64,000 nt of DNA from Metridium senile (Eukaryota; Cnidaria; Anthozoa; Actiniaria; Metridiidae): positions 11,373,250-11,437,249 of the forward strand of contig OX459107.1 in assembly GCA_949775045.1 (NCBI GenBank). Direction: 5' to 3'. The translations under genes and the position numbers were made by a program. The stretch's first letter is position 1, and the number at the start of each line of letters is the position of its first letter. Of this stretch, positions 10,956 to 23,388 are shown piece after piece. The notes beneath the pieces were generated by a model, which had not been told where the DNA came from, searched no databases, and was given only the letters and a program-made list of their open reading frames with translations.

Positions 10956-12797
10956 ATGGAGAAACGAGTAAGTTTTTTTGCTTTCTAATATTGCTTATTT
11001 CACACAAGAAGTATATGAAAGCTCTCATCAACACTTTGTCTTTGATTTTTTGTACCTTTCAAGTGATTAAATAGTTTTGTGAGTAGAAAAAAGTTGAAAA
11101 CTTTCGGCTGTCAAAAATTCACGTTTTGCAAAGTTTATCGCTAAGATGCATTGAACAAAAGTTATGCATTGAACAAAAACTATGAAGCCAGTGAAGGTAC
11201 TATATATTGTAGGCATTTCTTTTAACATATTTAAGCTGAAAGGGCGATGCATTCCCATTATATTTTGACTTGAGATACACATATTTCCATTTTATCGAGT
11301 GAGTTTATCGAGTTGGTTTGCCAGTGGCGCGAAAACAGAGGCACTATATGAAAATAATCGAGTGTAATGTTTATCTCTTGTATTAGGCGATGTTTAGATG
11401 GCATGTAAAGCATGATTTAGACCTCGCAAGGGAGGTTGTAGCAACAAGACCGAAAAGTGGACTCGAGTGGAACGAAGTGGCGGCACACCTTGAAGCGGCG
11501 TGGCCAGATCATCAGGGAAAAGGTTTGAAAGGACGCTCATGCAAGGAACATTTCGATGTGATGCTTGCACATCACAAGCAAGGCAATGCTGCTGCATTAA
11601 GAAAGTGAGCCTATTATGTTTACCCTGCTTTTTTAATATAAATATCTGTTTTGAATTTTTTATATATTCTATAATAATATATATTATATTTTATAATATA
11701 TTTTAATAAATATTTTTAAATATAAATAATATAAATATGTTTTTAAATATGTTTTGACAGACTGGGACAAGGGTGGGTTGGGGGGTTGTGGTTAAGCACT
11801 TCCTGCTATTCAAGTGATTGAATATTAAAGTTCAATATTTTAGACACATTTTTTCTCTCAACACATCCTAACAATAACCTATGTGTCACAATGACAGATC
11901 TGGAACAGAGGAAGAATACAGTGAAATAAACCAATTAATGGAGAATGCAGCAACCTATAATAACGATTTCCAAAAGGAGAAGGCGGAGCAGACAAACACA
12001 AACAAAGCCAAGGAAGAAAGAGATAAACAACAGGGTCTGGCTTTTCGAGATGCAGCAATGAATACTTTAAGAAGGAGTAAGGCAAAATTAAAACAGAAGA
12101 GATTATATCAAAATATAATTACTGTATTAACCCTTCCTTTTTTTGATTCCTAAACAGGCTTATTTCCTTTTATTGCAGAATCCCTTGGAAATGATAGTTC
12201 AGATTCTTCTGATGATTCTTCTGGTTCTAACCAGAAAAAAGACTCCCCTGGCCCAAGTAGGAAAAAAGGCAAGTTATTTCCCCTGAAAATTATCCCATTG
12301 TCTAATCAAAATTTTATATACAGTTTACATATTGTTAATCAAGTACTGTGCTGCATATAACTGTGGAGGATTGGAATGATTTTAAACATATTTTATACAA
12401 TAATCCCTAAATGGTTCCAGCAGTGGCCCTAGTTAAATATTCCGGCACTTGTTTAGACATTGCATGAATTGTCTACAGATGTTAAATCTTTTGTGAAATA
12501 CAAATACAATAGTTATGTGCAAGAGCATCAACTTTAAAACATGCCATTGTATTGTTTGTAATAAACCATTCTCATTAATTAACAGCCAAGGCCAAGGCCA
12601 AGGCTCGTACAAAGCGTCCAGATTTCATGTCATATTTGATGGAAAAAAATCAGGCTGTGTCTGATTACAGAGAAAAAGAGCTGAAGTATAAAGAGGATCT
12701 CCTTGACCTTGAAAAGAGAAAAATTGAAATGCAGGAGAAGCAAATGCAATTAGAAATGATGAAAGCATTTGTTTCTTCAAAAAAAGATAACTGCTGA
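10956..12797 (+). CDS. Harbinger Myb/SANT-like DNA-binding protein, five exons
   Basis: The gene can be assembled without any stop from exons 10956-10967, 11387-11604, 11898-12076, 12179-12268 and 12586-12797. All phases agree (711 nt, 236 aa). Introns begin GT, except intron 4, which begins GCAAGT (a GC-AG intron); all end AG. Exon 2 carries the Trp-spaced Myb/SANT-like domain (RWHVKHDLDLAREV, LEWNEVAAHLEAAW, GRSCKEHFDVML). Exons 3-5 give an acidic/Ser-rich linker and a long charged coiled coil (MEKNQAVSDYREKELKYK, then LEKRKIEMQEKQMQLEM). In PIF/Harbinger elements this partner protein brings the transposase into the nucleus and helps it bind the ends. It is convergent with the transposase gene. 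Confidence 0.8.
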
Positions 12798-13393
12798 TTT
12801 TTACATAGCTTGCCCTATGCACTAGCCCTTGTTTATTGAAATGTATTAAGTAATGATGTGTGTAAGAAGTAGGCAACTCTCTATTGTTCTGCGGCAATAG
12901 CAACTCCCCCACATGAGAATGTCTCAGTTTTCAGACTGAAAGTATATTGGCCTATAGGTAACACATTTTATAAATAAAATGTGCAAAAACTCTGTTTTGG
13001 AACAAAGTTTCTTTTGTACTAAAAGATCTCGTCCAATCATAAGCACTCAAAACAATAGCCAACAGACGTTTACAATTTGATATGTTCCCCACATAGAAAT
13101 TTTGGTATATAAAGCTCAGGAAATCTTAGATGAAAAGGGAATTAGATATCAAATAAAATATTAAAAAATCCGCTTAGTTTTGAAATTATGGCAGATTTTC
13201 ATGTTTTAACCAATGAGATGGACGGACTAGACAATGCACCATTAGCACCTTTCTGCATTCCATTGCCGTTTGCCTGCCTATTTCTTACACACATCATTAC
13301 TTAAGCATGCTATATTTAGTACTAACAAAATGTTAATTCTTTAAAGTTCTTTGTTAGTTGTCAAAATTTGCATTACAAATATATGCTTTGAAC
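12798..13393. other. Spacer between the two convergent Harbinger genes
   Basis: Noncoding 3' regions of both Harbinger genes. AATAAA lies at about 12974 on the + strand, soon after the Myb-like stop codon, and is a plausible poly(A) signal. Confidence 0.5.
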
Positions 13394-15865
13394 TCAGTTG
13401 CTAAGGTATGTTTGTACATCTGGAGGGGATACATCAAAGTGCGAGGAGGTTGTACTACCATAAAGGCATGTATGACAGTTTACAAGAAGAACTCCCACTA
13501 CATAATATTTACCAATTGGCTGCAGAAGGATTTTCTGTTTTTTTTCTAAAGTCTAAAAAAGCAAAATACTGCACAACTTTCCCAAAGCCCCATTCTACTG
13601 ATTCTCGAACCCTACTCATTTCCTTGTTGAATTGTTGTTGGGCTGCAGTAACTGCGGCACCCCTATAAGGACCCAGAATATGCTGTCTAATGGGATATGC
13701 TGGATCACCATATACTGTAAATATGTGTGGGGGTGTAAACTTTCTTCTAAGCTGTGGTAACAGATTGCTCTCGCACAGTAGGAAAGCATCATGATGGCGA
13801 CCAGCAATGGGGCCATACAGGTGGGCTATCAATCCATTTGGACAAATTATGCTCTGGAACAAAAAAACAAAAGTCATAATTAGCCCAATGGCCATAAGGT
13901 GAAGTCAATAAGTGTATAAAATACTACAAATATCATTGATTTTTTATAAGTCAAATGCAAAATCTTGTGAGGAAGTAGAAGTGCAGGTAGAAATTAACAA
14001 TTTGTATGAAATTAATGTATTCACTTGATTGACTGCACACAATTATCACAAACAGCACTTATTACTACTAAAATTAGTGCTGAAAATAACATAATTTAGC
14101 ACCTATTTTTTACTATTCATGGATTAAGTGTGTGCACTCTACATTGTTACAAAATTGTAGTTACAAAGTAAACATTTAGACTTCTCATTCTCATTTTCTT
14201 TGTATGAAATAGTTGATCAACTTATATTTTTTAAAGCCTCATAGTCCAATGTTATTGTTAATATTGCTGTTTGACAATACTGTTTACTGCACTCTTATAC
14301 TAGGCAAAATATTATAATTACTTGAAATTTTATCCCGTGGATACGTTTGTGGCCAGAGAACAGAATTCTTTGATTGTATGTGGGACGGCAGCATGGTCTT
14401 AGGGTACCATCTATGAAGCCCCAGCAGTTATGCAATGGTGCACCAGCAGCATAAATTGCATCTGCAAAAACTTGTGCATCAATCCAGTTTTGATTTAGAT
14501 TTGTTAGCAAGTGGTGGAACCTGTCATAAATGTCATCCAGTATCTAGAAGCCAAATTAAAACAACAGTTTTCCATTGAATATGCCATGTCAAGTATTTTG
14601 TTAAAAAAATCAGCCCTAATACAGATTGCAAAAAAAAAATTGTTATTAATAACAATGATGATGAGGGACTTATAGAGAGTCACAAGACACTTTACAGAGA
14701 ATAAGAATATATATAAATAAGGATAATGTAAATGTATAATTTTTTGAATATACAAATGAATCTTGCTGTACACCTTATGAATTATCATGCTGAGTTCAGG
14801 TTCTGGTCTCCCAAAAAGTGAGCACAAATCTGAGAGGCGGTTTGGATAGGCGAACCTTCTCAGGAGTAGCAGAAACGACTCCAATCCTCCAGCAACTGTA
14901 CCATTTTGGCATATGTAAAACTCTGGTATGTGAAGGCAGTCCATCAGTAAACCTGTTTATTATATAAAACTCAACTTCAATCATAAACAGTAAATGAAAA
15001 GCAAGCAAACAAACTACCAAACTACCACAACAACTATCCTTATTACACTGTTTAATACGTACAAATATAAATATAAAATAAGATTATCTGTTAAGAATAA
15101 ATTATTTACAAGTTATGAATATCTGCTATGTATATAACTGAACCTAATGTGATTTGTAGGTTGCAAAATACATCAAAACAACTGAGAATCACATTGTCAA
15201 AAAGACAAAAACAAAAAATTATGAGGGATAAGTCTAAGGGATAGGAATCAGACCCATCTTTGAAAGTTACAGTATGACTTTGATGTATTCTGTTTACAAG
15301 TTTTAAAAAACAATTTGACAGGATGTAATATATCTGCATGGAAATCATACATAACAAAGTATTATTTATTAAAATCAAATCTGGGCATTTTTGCTGTCTA
15401 AAAATAGAAAATAAAGAACCAAGTGAGCTCTCTATAACAAGTCATAAATTGGTAGCTTTCTTTTTAGATGACAACAATAACTGTATTTAAGTTGTATTTA
15501 TTTATGTAGTTATTTGGGCAATATTTTCACCTAAACTTATCGATACACTCCTGTTCTTCCATGCTATTTAGATTTACTCGGAAAGTACTTTTAAACGGGA
15601 CTGGTTCTTTTGAAAGTGCATCCACCAGTAAAATTTCGACATCTGAATCCTCTTCGTCTTCAATCGCGGATACAAGCAACAAGTCATCGATGGTTTTCCT
15701 TTGAAACAACAACAAGAAAACGGTTTTTTAATTCATTGATCTTGTGACTGTTAGAACACTGGAAATATTTATCGTTAAAATCAGAGTTAATTTTAATTTT
15801 AACCGTTAAAATCCAAGAAACATTGCCAAATGTGATGAAACCAACCTTATCTGCTGAGCCGCCAT
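13394..15865 (-). CDS. Harbinger DDE transposase (DDE_Tnp_4), multi-exon, one frameshift
   Basis: Exons on the minus strand: 15865-15846 (MAAQQI), 15698-15531 (acidic linker ending QECIDKFR), one small exon not located in 15000-15520, 14952-14774 (RRFAYPNRLSDLCSLFGRPEPEL, helix-turn-helix region), 14543-14322 (ILDDIYDRFHHLL...GFIDGT), and 13853-13394. The phases of the located exons fit; exon 14952-14774 needs one preceding nucleotide, hence the missing small exon. Catalytic residues are visible: D in FIDGT, D in VYGDPAYP, E in VRESVEWGFG. The final exon changes frame at a run of eight T on the + strand (13538-13545); beyond it the other frame carries the expected C-terminus (GVLLVNCHTCLYGS). 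The enzyme cuts and pastes the element. Confidence 0.8.
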
Positions 15866-16183
15866 CTTGATTCTTGCTATCTTTCCCAGTCCTCTACGCG
15901 GATATTTGTCGCTACAGCGTACCCGGTGAAACTTAAGTCAAAGTCCTTATCCGCTTCGACGGGTACGGCTACCGGTAATTTTACCCGTACCCATACCGGG
16001 AACCGGGGTATCTTAAGGTCTCTAATAAAGATTTCTTGTACTGTTTGAAATACACATTTCAAGAAGCACAACTTCCTTTCGCATGGTGATAGGGTGGATT
16101 AATGTTCAAAATGAATTACTGCCATACAAATGAGTACTGATGTGAAACTCCTACGTACGGACGGAGAGGAGCGGATGTAAACA

Positions 16184-16346
16184 GTAATATTATATCCTCT
16201 AAATATAACGGTTGAAGTAATAAAACAATTGTATTATTAGTTTAGTTCTTACTCTAGAAATTTCAAATAGAAGCACATCTTTAACTTAAGTTTGTTGTGT
16301 GTTGTTTTACCTTGATTTAGCAAGCAAATTATTCGTATTTCACATC
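16184..16346 (-). repeat. Right copy of the ~165-bp inverted repeat pair
   Basis: Inverted partner of 8870-9037, from GTAATATTATATCC to TTCGTATTTCACATC. It differs by a few substitutions and a small deletion. It lies about 160 bp beyond the right end of Harbinger. Confidence 0.75.
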
Positions 16347-19330
16347 AAAAAAAGGAGAGCGTGATTGTTTATGTAAATGTCCTCGACTTGATTGACTGAT
16401 CGGTTAGCCAACAGTAGACGGTATCCAGTAGACTAGTATGCAGCGAAACCAAGATTTTGCGAAAGTTCTCAGCTCAATAACTTCGCTCAATAACTTCACT
16501 CAATAACATTTACCCAAACTGACTTTTTCACAGTTATATATTTAATACCTTATCACTCCGAATACTGATTTTTGTTGAGAAAGTTGGAGTAGCACAAAGT
16601 AAAATATGTTTTTGTTTTTGCCCTACTTTTTCTAAGGCGAAAAGTATGACATAGAAACATAAATAGAAAAATATATTTAAGTAACTGGATATTTCTATAA
16701 AAACTTGAGTTTAAAGTTAAGATGACAATAAACAATATTATGAAAGTTGGGAGTCATTAAAGTAATTAATTTTGCCATACGGGGCTGTCAAAGTTGACAT
16801 AAAAATTAGCATCTCGGAGCAGCGATTTCACGAAAATTCGTTTTTTGCGATTTTCTCGTAAAATATGCAATATTTTTCTTAACTAAAGGCATCATGATTT
16901 GTTTCATGTTGAGGCTACCTATGGTTAAAATATGAGCAAAATCGATTTTTTGAGTGTTGCCGCGTTTGCATGGTATTTACAGAAATCTTCTCTTAAGTGA
17001 TAAGTTGAGTATCGCACTGGAATTCCATATTGCAAGCATAGACCACTTTCATAAATACCATTAACAAATACTTTTTTAAATTTGTCATACGAAAGAACCA
17101 CCTGAAATAGGCATGTTTAGAAGGTTTTGATGCTCTGGCTAAAATACCAAAAAAGTTATGCCCAATGAAAATGTAGAGATTTGTATGTAATTTTTTGGCG
17201 AGGCCTTTGATCCTCGTTTTGGTGTTTTTCTGATTTTTCAAACTCTTATAGGTTCTTGCAAATTTAATCGTTCTTTTCTCAAACTTTTACAAGTTATTGT
17301 TATGGTGAATGTTTATGATATTATAGCTTTCGTTTTCTTAACACATCAATTTTAAAAAATATGATAATTAGTGGCGGCCCATTTTTGAAAGTCGTCTATT
17401 GCTCTGTGTAAATGGCCATAACTTGTTTGAAAAGCAATCCTATTCTTCATGTAAGACAAAATATGCACTAATTGCTAACAAATAGTAAAAAATTGAATGA
17501 CTTTTAACTACATTATTTTGTGCAAAATTTAATAAACAAATGTAAGAATTATAACTTAAGTTTACTATTCACTAACTCAGACTACGACAGATTATATAAG
17601 GACAATCTCCTGTATCAAGAATGATTCTACTTCAAAGTTCAATCTCCTTCGGTAAAGATCTGATCTATGGTGGCCAGTGTTCAAATTATTGACAAACTCT
17701 GAGCATGTAACAGCGCTGAAAAACTCGTAAAAGATTATTGTTGTCCACGACAAATGTCACCAAAAGTCGTTTGTGAGCTTGATCAATGCTTCCAGCAATA
17801 AATAAGTTTGATTTTGACATTATTACCGTGCGAAAAAAAGATTTAACTCGGTTAACTTGATGAAACAATGTCGTGGAATAATTTTATCCCTGATATAATA
17901 TATGTGGGGGCACCAAATTGCAATACTTTCGAATCGAGATTTTTGCTGGTATATCACACACAGGAACCCCAAGAATAGTGTTGCTCTTCGACTGATGGCT
18001 CGCAGCAATAAAACGAAATTTGATTCATTTTCCTTATTTGCCAAATACCAATATCAACTCACCAGATCAAAATAAAATAATATTACAACCAATTAACAAA
18101 ATTAAAAAACAAAAGTTTTGATTAATAATAGTCATTTTTTTATGTATACGTAAAGTTGAGAGTAGAATAAAATGTTCTTGACAAACAATTGATAAATTAT
18201 TGAAAAAAAAAACTAAACAAAAAAAACAGAGGCGCAGTTTTGAAGAACAATATGTTTTTAAATTATAAAAATAATATGCAAATTAATCCAATTTATTCCG
18301 GAAAGGTATTATAGGTATTATATGAAAATTTAGATTGCTCTGATCTATACAAAATCTTTAATTTCAAAAATTATTTAATTTTTAGATTTTTCGTTTATTC
18401 CCATTTTAGAAAATATATTCTTTATTGCTAAGGTTACTTCGATGGGTCAAACTGGGTCTCTCAGTTTGAAAAATCACTAGCGCATATAACTAAAAAAAAA
18501 TTTCTGATATATTATACATCATTTTAAAGCTAAATAACCATAGAATAGGAATATATAGTCACAATATTTATATCCAATGAGTTTGAGCACTCTGAACTCA
18601 AAAGTTGATATCTCCGATTGACTGTGTTTAAAAAGCTAAGGTAGCAACGTGTTTTAATGAATTGTCAATATTACTGCTTAATATAATCAACACCTAGCTG
18701 TTAATCAGATCGTGTGGGCGTTTATTGATATTTTATTTGGTTCAAAAATAAATTGGAGTTAAAGTCAAATAACTCTAAATTTTACGTGTAATTTGAAACT
18801 TTCTGTTGTCAATCAAAAACTAAATAAAATATTAAAAAACGCTCACATGATCTGATAACCAGTTATCACGAGAATACACGAGAATACACGATAATACACA
18901 AAAGGTTGTGAGAATACACAAAGTTTTTTTTAATTTTCTAAAGAATATTAAGCTCGTTCACATTCCTCAATAATAGTTGAAAAATATATTTGCAGTTTTT
19001 ACCTTTCCTTGTAAACAACACGGCAGTGAATTGAGCTATCTTTTGATAAGATATATCGTTGATTTTAAGTCAATTTTAAAATGCTATAAATTCACGAGAA
19101 GTTTGTCTACAAAGTGTTCTTGTCTTTTTTTTTCTTCTGCATACAAAAGGTGAAACAACCTTATAAAAGGTCGAGTTGCTTGATTCAAAGTCCTGTCAGC
19201 GATCCTAGTGCTTTTATCTTTAATCTTCTTCATAAAGTATGAAACAGACAAATTAATTTCTTCACCAGTTGACGTTGACTTTAAATTTTTTATTTCTTAT
19301 TATTTATCAAAATATAAGCTTTAGTAGGCG
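16347..19330. other. AT-rich noncoding stretch with foldback remnants
   Basis: No protein gene seen. An imperfect inverted repeat at about 18692-18870 (TCAGATCGTGTGGGCGTTT near 18705, mirrored by AACGCTCACATGATCTGA near 18838) looks like a small MITE. Next to it at about 18876-18925 is a short tandem of ACACGAGAAT/ACACGATAAT units. Several long poly(A)/poly(T) tracts occur. The other open frames lack motifs. Confidence 0.45.
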
Positions 19331-19506
19331 TCCACAAATGTCCACAAGACCAACGAATGTTCGCTTACATATTTGGAAATACAAAGTACCCCAAAGACAT
19401 GGTACTGCCCAAACTGCCTAAACAACAACGAAAGGAAACTCTGAACCGAGCAATGAAGTTGGACTCCATTTGCATTTGCACTGGCAAAGCTGCTGCTTCA
19501 GACCCC

Positions 19507-19527
19507 GGGGGGGGGGGGGGGGGGGGG
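19507..19527 (+). repeat. Poly(G) tract of 21
   Basis: Twenty-one consecutive G after GACCCC, followed by TACTCCGC. Such tracts can form G-quadruplexes and are hard to sequence, so the exact length is unreliable. Confidence 0.9.
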
Positions 19528-19576
19528 TACTCCGCTACGATTTGGGTAGGGGTGTTCCGCTGGGATCCTAAAACGG

Positions 19577-19872
19577 TTACCCTGTTTATGACAGAAAAAA
19601 ACAAATTATTATACCCTGTTTATGACAAGTGATAAAAATGGGACCCTGTTTATGACAGTTTAGGACCATGTTTATGCCGCGAAAAAGTGCTGAATTTCCT
19701 GAAAGACGAAAGACCGCGCTGCTCATCATATTACCTAATTACTATACCTGATTATGACAAAAAAAAAGGAAATGGGGAAATGGGGTAAATATATACCCTG
19801 TTCATGACAGAAAACTAAAAAAACCATACCCTGTTTATGACAGAAAGCTCGAAAAACCATACCCTGTTCAGC
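19577..19872 (+). repeat. Interspersed TACCCTGTTTATGACAGAAA repeats
   Basis: The core CCCTGTTTATGACAG (or TTCATGACAG) recurs about six times between 19577 and 19872 at irregular spacing, with the poly(G) tract just upstream. The first and last parts contain GGTACTCCGC...GGGTGTTCCGCTGGGAT and AGCGGATCATCCCC, roughly complementary. The unit may therefore be one end or a short nonautonomous element with internal repeats. No coding capacity. Confidence 0.5.
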
Positions 19873-20046
19873 GGATCATCCCCATATAGTAAATATATGG
19901 GAGCATCTCATGAAATAACAGCATCTCATGAAAATGTCATTCTTGCAAAACACAAAAGAAGAAGTCACAGCCTAGAATCAACAAGGGAAAACCCTCAACT
20001 CCACCTACTGTCACTCAAGCTACGTCTACTGCCAATCAGCCTCCTG

Positions 20047-20680
20047 TCAATTTAGCAAGAGAAGAACTCATACAAAATTACTTCGAACAAGGTTATACCA
20101 ATGCCGATATATACAGATTTTTAACCTTATGCAAAGGTAATTCTCAAGCAATTATGCTTAAAAAGAGCAAGCAACACAAATGAATCTTGTGAAGGACAAA
20201 TTGTTCAAGCAATATTTCAGGAGTTAGAGGACAGCTCTGGATCATTTTTAGGATATCGACAATTGACAAGTAGATTGAGGCGAAAATACAAAATAACTGT
20301 CATGCGAGATACGGTTATGAAATATATTTGAATAATTGACCCTAAAGGAGTTGAGCATCGACGCAAACATAGATTTAAGAGAAGAAAATACATAACTCCT
20401 GGCCCTAACTATTTGTGGCATACCGACGGATGGGATCAACTCGCACCATTTGGATTATATATTCATGGCTGCATTGTTGGGTTTTCAAGGCATATATTCA
20501 CTGCGACAAAGGCACTGAAAATATTGCTATCCGTTCTCTCCAGAAGTATTTTAAATGGAATGATGATGACCAATTTTCTGCATCTAGAAGTTTTATCCAG
20601 GGAAAAAGCGTTGTTCGCAAAAGCGTCGATGCTTGGTGGTCAAAGCTACTGGACGAGGGAGGCTGATGGTAGATCAACAT
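20047..20680 (+). pseudogene. Decayed rve-like DDE integrase-core transposase fragment (copy 1)
   Basis: Fragments in several frames read REELIQNYFEQGYTNADIYRFLTL (helix-turn-helix-like), then RQLTSRLRRKYKITVMRDTVMKYI, then GPNYLWHTDGWDQLAPFGLYIHGCIVGFSRHIF. This matches the widespread animal family of integrase-core proteins in which LWH-DG carries the first catalytic Asp. Stops and frame changes follow, and the second Asp and the Glu are not recognisable. It is a truncated dead copy. Confidence 0.55.
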
Positions 20681-20814
20681 GCTGAAAGATCTTCGCGATT
20701 AGGGAATTTACAGAGACAGCGAATTTGTTCTTGACATCCAGGAACTACTAGGCACAGTGTATAGCCACTTGGGAACCAGGCAGACCAAAGCTCAACTTAA
20801 CAGAAGAACAATTA

Positions 20815-22310
20815 GAATATTTCCTTGAAAATGTGTTCACATGTCCAAGATGTTTGGTGTGACTGTCAGCACTGTGAGTCGGGGGAATGGCTGAGTTTGG
20901 CATGTCCACATCTACGCCCTTTACAGACATGTCACATGATCAGCTGAAAAGGATTTTGAAAGGAATTAAAAAAGAGTGGCCAAGAAGTGGATAGAATGGT
21001 GCAAGGTGCACTGAGGTCCAAAGGAATCAGAATACCTCAAAGAAGAATTAGAGATTTAATACGGATCCAGTTGATCCCCATGGTACAGAGGAAAGGTGGA
21101 GTAGCACTATCAGTGGGCTAAATGCCCTTTGGCACATAGATGGAAACCACAAGTTGATAAGGTAAAACAATCCTCACATGTAAGTTACTCTCACATTTAA
21201 GTTAACTTTCCCCTCAAAGCATTGCATCACATATACATTTGTTTATGTGAACAAAACTATTATAACCGTATAAAATAATAATTAATAAAAATTGTAGCAC
21301 GTTTATAAAATGCTTCTCTTCTTGAGCATTATCTCACAAGAGAAATAAGGCCCCATTTACACTAACAACTGTTTCAAAGCATAATTTGTCTTTTTGTCTT
21401 TTTCGTCAAGCGAACTATGCAGAAATAAATATACTATAGGTATACTATATCCATACTATGGTATATAATACTATAATACTATAGTATATATACTATACTA
21501 TAAAGTATGCTTCCCAAATAGAGTCATATGGACTTGGCTTAAAATTTTATGTTATGTAAAATATACACCAAAACAAAATACTCTTACGGGGGAGACATTT
21601 AGGGTGTTGAACACCGCAACACTGTTAAAAAAATTCCCCAAAAACATAGAAAACAAAAAAGGCTAACATTAAGAAACCCCAATATCCCCCTCTGTTGCTT
21701 TTGATAGTATTTTAGTAAACACTTTTCTTACTTTCCTCATACTTTTCTAATTATCAAATGTGGATAATGGTCATTCACGGTGGAGTTAATGGGTTCTCAC
21801 GCATTCCAGTATTTTTGAAGTGTTCAACAAACAGAGCAACAATAGTACTTGAACATTTCATGCAAGCTATTGGAACATATGGGTTGCCCTCGAGTGTTTG
21901 TTCGGACAAAGGTGGGGAAAATGTAGATGTCTCATTGTTTATCCTGAGTCATCCGATGAGAGGGCCAGGACGTGGAAGTATGATAACAGGAAAGAGCGTC
22001 CACAATCAGCGGATTTAAAGACTTTGGATGGAGTTTTCTAACAGAAGACAGCCACGTTCATCAGTTATTCACACATCTGGAAGATTGTGGGTTGCTTGTG
22101 CTGGATAATGAACTGCATTTATTTGCATTGCATCATGTATCTGTTCCACGCAACAATGCAGCCCTTTCAGATTTTGTAGAGGGATGGTGCTCCCATAGTT
22201 TGTCCTCTGTAAAAGGCAAGATCCCCCGGCAACTGTGGACATTGGGAATGCAGACTAATGCACAATCTGACCTTGAGATTTCAAAAGAAATGTATGGGGT
22301 AAGATTGATT
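20815..22310 (+). pseudogene. Decayed rve-like DDE integrase-core gene (copy 2), interrupted
   Basis: An N-terminal part at about 20860-21110 shows TPFTDMSHDQLKRILKGIKKEWP and ALRSKGIRIPQRRIRDLI, then LNALWHIDGNHKLIR (first Asp) at about 21113-21160. After a noncoding gap of about 590 bp (intron or insertion) the core resumes at 21748: [43 protein letters not shown] (second Asp), HNQRI, then LFTHLEDCGLLVLDNELHLFALHHV and VEGWCSHSLSSVKGK. Stop codons and a frameshift at the QRI-(E) site (about 22017) destroy the frame where the catalytic Glu should lie. Same family as copy 1 but a different branch. Confidence 0.65.
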
Positions 22311-22570
22311 ATTCATATAGCCGGTTTTTATAGTAGTGGAATAGGGAACAGTTTTGAGTTATTAACCACAACTTTTTATGAAGTTTTACACTATATATAT
22401 ACAACGATTAAACAATAGATTGCAACAAATGAAATCTTAAATTAACAGAAACAAATATCCAATTTTGAATGAGCATGCTGGTACTGTTTTTATTTGTCAA
22501 ATTATATCAAGTACATTTTGATGTTTTTTTTCCAAATAAAAGAATAAGATGTTTGCGAGTTACAGTAATT

Positions 22571-23025
22571 AAGTTGGCTCCCTATAGTATTTTCCAGACC
22601 ATACTTTTCTTTTTCATTTGGAGTATTTATGGTCTTAACTTTTACCTATATACTTGGTTTTTGGACCAGTTATAGAACTAAGTTTAAAGTTTTACATGGT
22701 GCAAAATAGGGTTTAATCAACGTTACACTAGCAACAATACACAAATATTGTTGAAATTGTTTTTTTGTTGAATATCTTTAAAACATGATGAGGCTTTGAC
22801 AACCGATAAACGGCATTATAAACTTCAAAGTATTACAAAACAATTACAACTATTTTAAAGGAAATCTATCGGTTTCATTTCAAGTAATTTACGAAAATCC
22901 CCTTTCGGAAATATTTGTGTATCGTTGTCTGGGTAACGAAATTTTCACCACTCAAAACGTTCATCTTACTTCTATAACTGGTCCAAAAACCAAGTATATA
23001 GATATAAGTTAAGGATACACCAGAG
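22571..23025. repeat. Dispersed repeat with inverted ends (MITE-like)
   Basis: The left part (GGCTCCCTATAGTATTTTCC...) matches inverted sequence at about 33030-33097. The right part ends AAGTTAAGGATACACCAGAG, also matched at about 33010-33030. Internally, TATACTTGGTTTTTGGACCAGTTATAGA (22649 on) is mirrored by ATAACTGGTCCAAAAACCAAGTATATAGA (22975 on). This looks like a foldback element with a partial second copy about 10 kb downstream. Confidence 0.5.
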
Positions 23026-23388
23026 AAATTCTCAAAACCCTCAAAATTTTTAAATCTTTGAGATGTAAGACAATTATCTCAAATAATATGAAGGGAAAAA
23101 ATTCGAAAAGGGAGATAAGGGAGATATTGAAGAAAAACTAGTTGGAAAAGGTGTTGGACTGCTGACAGGAGATGTCAGCGGAGATCTTAGTTGGGTCACA
23201 CACTCAATGTGACGTCACATGTGACGTCACACAACATAAATTACAAACACATAACGAACTATCCTTTGCAGCTATAAACACGCGAAATTTTTGTCACAAG
23301 AAATAGATATCAAAGTATTTTATATAGTCATTTAGTTAGATTTTTAAAGTTCTTTTTCATATTGTTGTATTTTTTTATCTGCGGTTAG

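Larger units (their letters stand above)
10804..16023. mobile_element. PIF/Harbinger DNA transposon, full length (5,220 bp)
   Basis: Terminal inverted repeats AGAGACCTTAAGATACCCCG (left) and its complement (right, ending 16023) are perfect over 20 bp, then imperfect (CCCGAGTACGGGTA / TACCCGTACCC). Each end is flanked by AAT (10801-10803, 16024-16026), a 3-bp duplication as expected for this superfamily, though TWA is more usual. Inside are the two hallmark genes in convergent orientation: a Myb-like protein (+) and a DDE transposase (-). Both keep intact splice sites. One frameshift in the last transposase exon may mean recent inactivation or a sequencing error. Confidence 0.9.
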
